A stretch of 64,000 bases of DNA from Prochlorococcus sp. AG-409-M05 (GTDB lineage Bacteria; Cyanobacteriota; Cyanobacteriia; PCC-6307; Cyanobiaceae): NCBI GenBank assembly GCA_003215435.1, contig QCKJ01000005.1, positions 1-64,000 of the forward strand, read 5' to 3'. The notes beneath the pieces were generated by a model, which ran no database searches, had not been told where the DNA came from, and was given only the letters and a program-made list of their open reading frames with translations. Position numbers and translations under genes: made by a program. How positions within the stretch are numbered: the stretch's first letter is position 1; the number at the start of each line of letters is the position of its first letter. Shown in pieces: positions 63,632 through 64,000 of the stretch.

Positions 63632-64000
63632 ATGAAAAATCTCAACCTATTTTTAGTAGGTGCTGGCTTGATACCACTAACAAAATTGAAAGCAGGTGGT
63701 GATGCCCTAACAAAGGCATGGGGATGCGAATTAATCCATCGCAACTGCGATATGAACCCCAGAAAAGTCCTAGAAGAGATTTCCTTTGGGTCTGATTTAG
63801 TCCTTCTAGAAGGTGATGCGGCAGTAACTAGAGGAACGAACTCATCATGGTTAGAAGCCCTTGGAGCATGGAAGCAACCAATAGTCTTATTAGCATCACC
63901 ATTAAGTTCTGGGGAGATTCCTGGCAACGTGAGAGCATACGGAGCTCTCTGCAAAGAACTCTGTGTCCCATTAATAGGGGTAGTACAGATTGGGGAACCC
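63632..64000 (+). CDS. hypothetical protein, truncated by window end
   Basis: Open frame from ATG at 63632 to the window edge (MKNLNLFLVGAGLIPLTKLKAGGDALTKAWGCELIHRNCDMNPRKVLEEISFGSDLVLLEGDAAVTRG...). Confidence 0.6.
   Translation, partial: MKNLNLFLVGAGLIPLTKLKAGGDALTKAWGCELIHRNCDMNPRKVLEEISFGSDLVLLEGDAAVTRGTNSSWLEALGAWKQPIVLLASPLSSGEIPGNVRAYGALCKELCVPLIGVVQIGEP

Overview
This window looks like a chromosomal segment of a marine picocyanobacterium, most likely a low-light Prochlorococcus. That assignment rests on a Pcb-type chlorophyll-binding antenna gene, a FNR with no CpcD-like domain, moderately AT-rich DNA and tightly packed housekeeping genes; it is inference, not a database match. Most of the window is conserved core: dxr, cysS, polA, ychF, hom, sufE, ruvC, chlI, trmJ-like, cytM, petG, rsmD, hisH, trxA, guaB-like, gyrA, crtL, GH57, leuA, folD, crtE, a Dda-like helicase, cobB, opcA, zwf, petH, tRNA-Glu, sasA, pepN and prs. 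The region at about 9.65-20.3 kb is different. It has low coding density and many small ORFs around pcb and an hli gene, and it carries the least explained signals. These are: (i) a compact two-hairpin intergenic RNA candidate with its own -10 box and a strong intrinsic terminator (about 13223-13297); (ii) a 33-codon HLIP-like micro-ORF (16285-16386, minus); (iii) a divergent protein with two HxTx-like motifs typical of 2H phosphoesterases (16876-17514); (iv) a small ribbon-helix-helix-like protein; and (v) several unlisted small ORFs. Two small genes absent from the ORF track are recognised elsewhere: petG (33000-33113, overlapping the rsmD tail antisense) and the cyanobacterial ncRNA Yfr1 (about 34781-34836, minus, between guaB and trxA). 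No CRISPR array, rRNA, prophage or transposon was seen.
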